Of a stretch of 15,007 nucleotides of DNA, positions 13,467 to 15,007 are shown one piece after another. The notes below the pieces were generated by a model. It ran no database searches. It was not told the origin of the DNA and worked only from the letters and a program-made list of their open reading frames with translations. The DNA lies in NCBI GenBank assembly GCA_001818435.1, contig MHKO01000058.1, positions 1 through 15,007 of the forward strand, in the 5' to 3' direction. The stretch comes from Candidatus Komeilibacteria bacterium RIFCSPLOWO2_02_FULL_48_11 (GTDB lineage: Bacteria; Patescibacteriota; Patescibacteriia; UBA2169). The position numbers and the translations under genes are program-made. The first letter of the stretch is position 1; each line of letters starts with the position of its first letter.

Positions 13467-13550
13467 AGAGGGTGGGATTTGAACCCACGAGACCCTTGCG
13501 GGCCTAGCGGTTTTCGGGACCGCCGCACTAGACCACTATGCGACCTCTCC
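13461..13550 (-). tRNA. tRNA-Ser(CGA), insertion target of the element
   Basis: 90 nt including an encoded CCA (13463-13461). Acceptor stem GGAGAGG (13550-13544) pairs with CCTCTCC (13471-13465), discriminator G, T arm GTGGG-TTCAAAT-CCCAC, and a long variable arm (GGCCC-GCAA-GGGTC) typical of class II serine tRNAs. The anticodon arm GCGGT-CCCGAAA-ACCGC gives anticodon CGA for UCG codons. Position 33, normally U, is C here. The element's core is the last six bases, so the gene was kept whole by the insertion but lost its native downstream sequence. Confidence 0.93.
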
Positions 13551-13560
13551 CTACACGGGC

Positions 13561-13589
13561 AGTGTAATGAAAAAAGGGTAAAAAATCAA
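13561..13589 (-). promoter_or_regulatory. Promoter of tRNA-Ser
   Basis: Minus strand: -35 TTGATT (13589-13584), 17 bp spacer, -10 TACACT (13566-13561), then ten bases to the first base of the tRNA at 13550. It allows transcription independent of the glycosyltransferase gene that ends at 13606. Confidence 0.55.
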
Positions 13590-13605
13590 TTATCCAGCCG
13601 TTATT

Positions 13606-14556
13606 TTATTGGTTCAAAATCATTTTTAATTTTTCTTCAAAGACCTGCCGACTAAACCGCTCTTGGGCGAATTTATAACCGCCTTGGCTCAGCCGGGCCA
13701 ATAATTCCGGGTCGCGCGCTAAACGAATAATGGCCTGGCTTAAGGCTTCGGCGTCTCCCGAGGAAACCAGGAGTCCGGTTTTTTCGTGCTCTATGAATTC
13801 CTTGTGGCTCGGCCTGTCGGAAGCGATAAGGGTTTTACCCAAAAACATGGCTTGGGCCAATGAAAAGGGCACGGCCTTATCTGAAGTCGCGGGTAAAACG
13901 TATATTTGAGCTTCCTCCAACCAGAGGTCGCTTTCCCCGGGAGCCAGCTGAACGCAGCCGTTCAAATTTAATTGTTTTGTGGACCAGTCCAAGTGTGATT
14001 TGCCAGCTAAAGATCCGCCCAAGATTAATTTTATGTTGCCCAAAATGTCCCGAGCCAGACTGGCGGCGCGCAGTAAAGTTCCCAAGCCTTCTTCGGCCTC
14101 AATAGAAGCATCGCCGGCCAGAACCATGGTTTTTGGCTCCAGATAGGCAGGCTGGCTTTGGGAAACAACCGGCGGGTAAAGCAGATGAATTTTAGCGCTG
14201 ACTATTTCCAGGCGCAGATAAGATACTTCTTGGGCTTGATTAGGCGCGATGATTGCCTGAGCCAGCCGCGCCATTTTTTTTAATATCTTTCCTAATGACG
14301 GCGAGATTTTTCCATTATCAGTAAGCCAGATAACTTTAAAACCCAAAATACGGCCCACAGGCGAGAGCAGGGCCTGAGCGCAGAAATTAGGCAGGAGAAG
14401 AATTTGGTAGTGGTTTAATCTTTTAAAAACCAAAACCAAACCTAAAGTTAAAACAGGGAGCCACAGAGGCAGGCGGCTTATTGGGGTTAGCCAGTGGTTC
14501 TCTATTTTTTTTGACCAAGGGTCTGATGACTTTCCTATTTGGAGGGTGCGGAGCAT
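13606..14556 (-). CDS. GT4-like glycosyltransferase with a degenerate donor-site motif
   Basis: 316 residues, somewhat short for the GT-B fold (350-400). The C-terminal Rossmann half is recognisable: a strand TMVLAGDASIEAEEGLGTLLRAA, IKLILGGSLAGKS, a LWLEEAQIYVLPATSD segment, then FSLAQAMFLGKTLIASDRPSHKEFIEHEKTGLLVSSGDAEAL and the closing helix. In active GT4 enzymes an EX7E pair lies just before the conserved AM; here the positions are K227 and Q235, so the usual catalytic or donor-binding Glu residues are lost. The N-terminal acceptor half is short, with a hydrophobic stretch LPVLTLGLVLVF. It begins one base after the flippase stop, so both are in one operon for surface polysaccharide or glycan assembly. 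It could be an inactive or regulatory homologue. Confidence 0.83.
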   Translation of the reverse strand: MLRTLQIGKSSDPWSKKIENHWLTPISRLPLWLPVLTLGLVLVFKRLNHYQILLLPNFCAQALLSPVGRILGFKVIWLTDNGKISPSLGKILKKMARLAQAIIAPNQAQEVSYLRLEIVSAKIHLLYPPVVSQSQPAYLEPKTMVLAGDASIEAEEGLGTLLRAASLARDILGNIKLILGGSLAGKSHLDWSTKQLNLNGCVQLAPGESDLWLEEAQIYVLPATSDKAVPFSLAQAMFLGKTLIASDRPSHKEFIEHEKTGLLVSSGDAEALSQAIIRLARDPELLARLSQGGYKFAQERFSRQVFEEKLKMILNQ

Positions 14557-14557
14557 A

Positions 14558-15007
14558 TTAAAAACGGTTACGCAGACTGGCTGTAAATTCCAGGGGCACG
14601 GCTTTTAAAATAATTATTGCAATCAAGTACACCATTGCGCCCAAAGGTACGGCTATTAAAACCGGAATCTTATCAAGCAACATCAAAATCAGAGACATTA
14701 CAATGCTTCCGAGGAGCGCTTTTCCAAAAATAACGTGGGAGAGTTTGAGGCCAGAGGCGCTAGACACTTTATAGACCGCGCTTAAAGCAATGGCCAGTTC
14801 GGCCAGAATAGTAATCGCCGCCGCGGCGTAATAACTGTATAGGGGAATGAATTTAACATAGAGAATCACGGCAACTACTGCTGTTATTAAATAAAATTTA
14901 ATCATGGCTTTTTGCTCGCCTAAAGCCACAATGGCATGGGTGAAAATACTGCCCAAGAAAATAATGCCAGTGGCCAGCATTAAAATCTGCAAAACCTGAA
15001 CCGAGGC
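14558..15007 (-). CDS. Polysaccharide flippase (MATE/Wzx-like), C-terminal part
   Basis: 149 codons are visible; the frame is open to the right edge, so the N-terminal half is missing. The sequence is almost entirely membrane helices: LMLATGIIFLGSIFTHAIVALGE, FYLITAVVAVILYVKFIPLYSYYAAAAITILAELAIALSAVY, ALLGSIVMSLILMLLDKIP and VLIAVPLGAMVYLIAIIILK. ALGEQKAMIKFYLITAVVAVILYVKFIPLYSYYAAA fits the pattern of Wzx/RfbX C-terminal domains (a G[EQ]xK loop, then LIPxYGxxGAA). Such proteins flip lipid-linked saccharides across the membrane. The glycosyltransferase follows after one base. The family is clear, but the substrate is not. Confidence 0.85.
   Translation of the reverse strand, partial: ASVQVLQILMLATGIIFLGSIFTHAIVALGEQKAMIKFYLITAVVAVILYVKFIPLYSYYAAAAITILAELAIALSAVYKVSSASGLKLSHVIFGKALLGSIVMSLILMLLDKIPVLIAVPLGAMVYLIAIIILKAVPLEFTASLRNRF

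Noticed and set aside
13466..13655. Continuation of the recombinase frame through tRNA-Ser (WDLNPRDPC...)
   Set aside because: This is the antisense translation of a tRNA, a well-known artefact; only the part up to the core is treated as recombinase.

Overview
The window looks like a piece of a Candidate Phyla Radiation (Patescibacteria, Parcubacteria-like) genome. The reasons are the type of large serine recombinase (residues such as AWHPDRLARN and FGQSKYYIDNLSENIKRG), the mix of short gene sets separated by a dispersed palindromic repeat, weak or absent Shine-Dalgarno sites, and the AAA/DUF4143 ATPase and secreted-protein content. This assignment is inferred from recall of protein families; no search was run. 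TGA acts as an ordinary stop (for example in ATGA overlaps), so a recoded genetic code is unlikely.

Layout. 1-2215 (minus): a partial sugar-type ABC solute-binding lipoprotein and galU. 2547-6770 (plus): a MacA-like adaptor, a LolD/MacB-type ATPase and a MacB-type permease, together a three-gene export pump. Three near-identical ~117-146 bp repeats and one larger nested palindrome with the same ends fill the gaps between these genes. 6745-9662 (minus): a tightly packed operon of an AAA/DUF4143 ATPase, a C-terminally short Nudix protein, a DUF5069 protein and a secreted helical protein. The last two junctions are ATGA overlaps, and the operon starts from a promoter that predicts a leaderless mRNA. 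9711-9743: a strong hairpin terminator.

9807-13466: a ~3.66 kb integrated element next to tRNA-Ser(CGA) (13461-13550, minus). Three sites share the core TGGCGG, which is the complement of the tRNA 3' end CCGCCA. The left end is flank-core-X, the right end is Y-core-tRNA, and an internal site in inverted orientation is Y-core-X, the structure expected of a complete attP. X is 116 bp (2 mismatches between copies) and Y including the core is 87 bp (7 mismatches). Y encodes the last residues of the recombinase, so the attachment site lies inside the integrase 3' end. Two mirrored modules face away from the internal site. Each has a 68-residue XRE-type regulator (78% identical to the other) behind the same spaced operator pair, then a cargo gene 4 nt downstream: a zincin-like HDxxH protein on the left and a SAM-methyltransferase-like protein on the right. 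The recombinase is decayed (missing N-terminus, frameshifts, internal deletion). The simplest reading is two related elements that accreted at one tRNA, followed by inversion of the DNA between the two regulator genes.

13606-15007 (minus): a GT4-like glycosyltransferase without the usual EX7E pair and the C-terminal part of a polysaccharide flippase. With galU and the solute-binding protein these suggest a surface-polysaccharide and transport setting. Before insertion, the order on the minus strand was probably flippase, glycosyltransferase, tRNA-Ser, terminator, ATPase operon.
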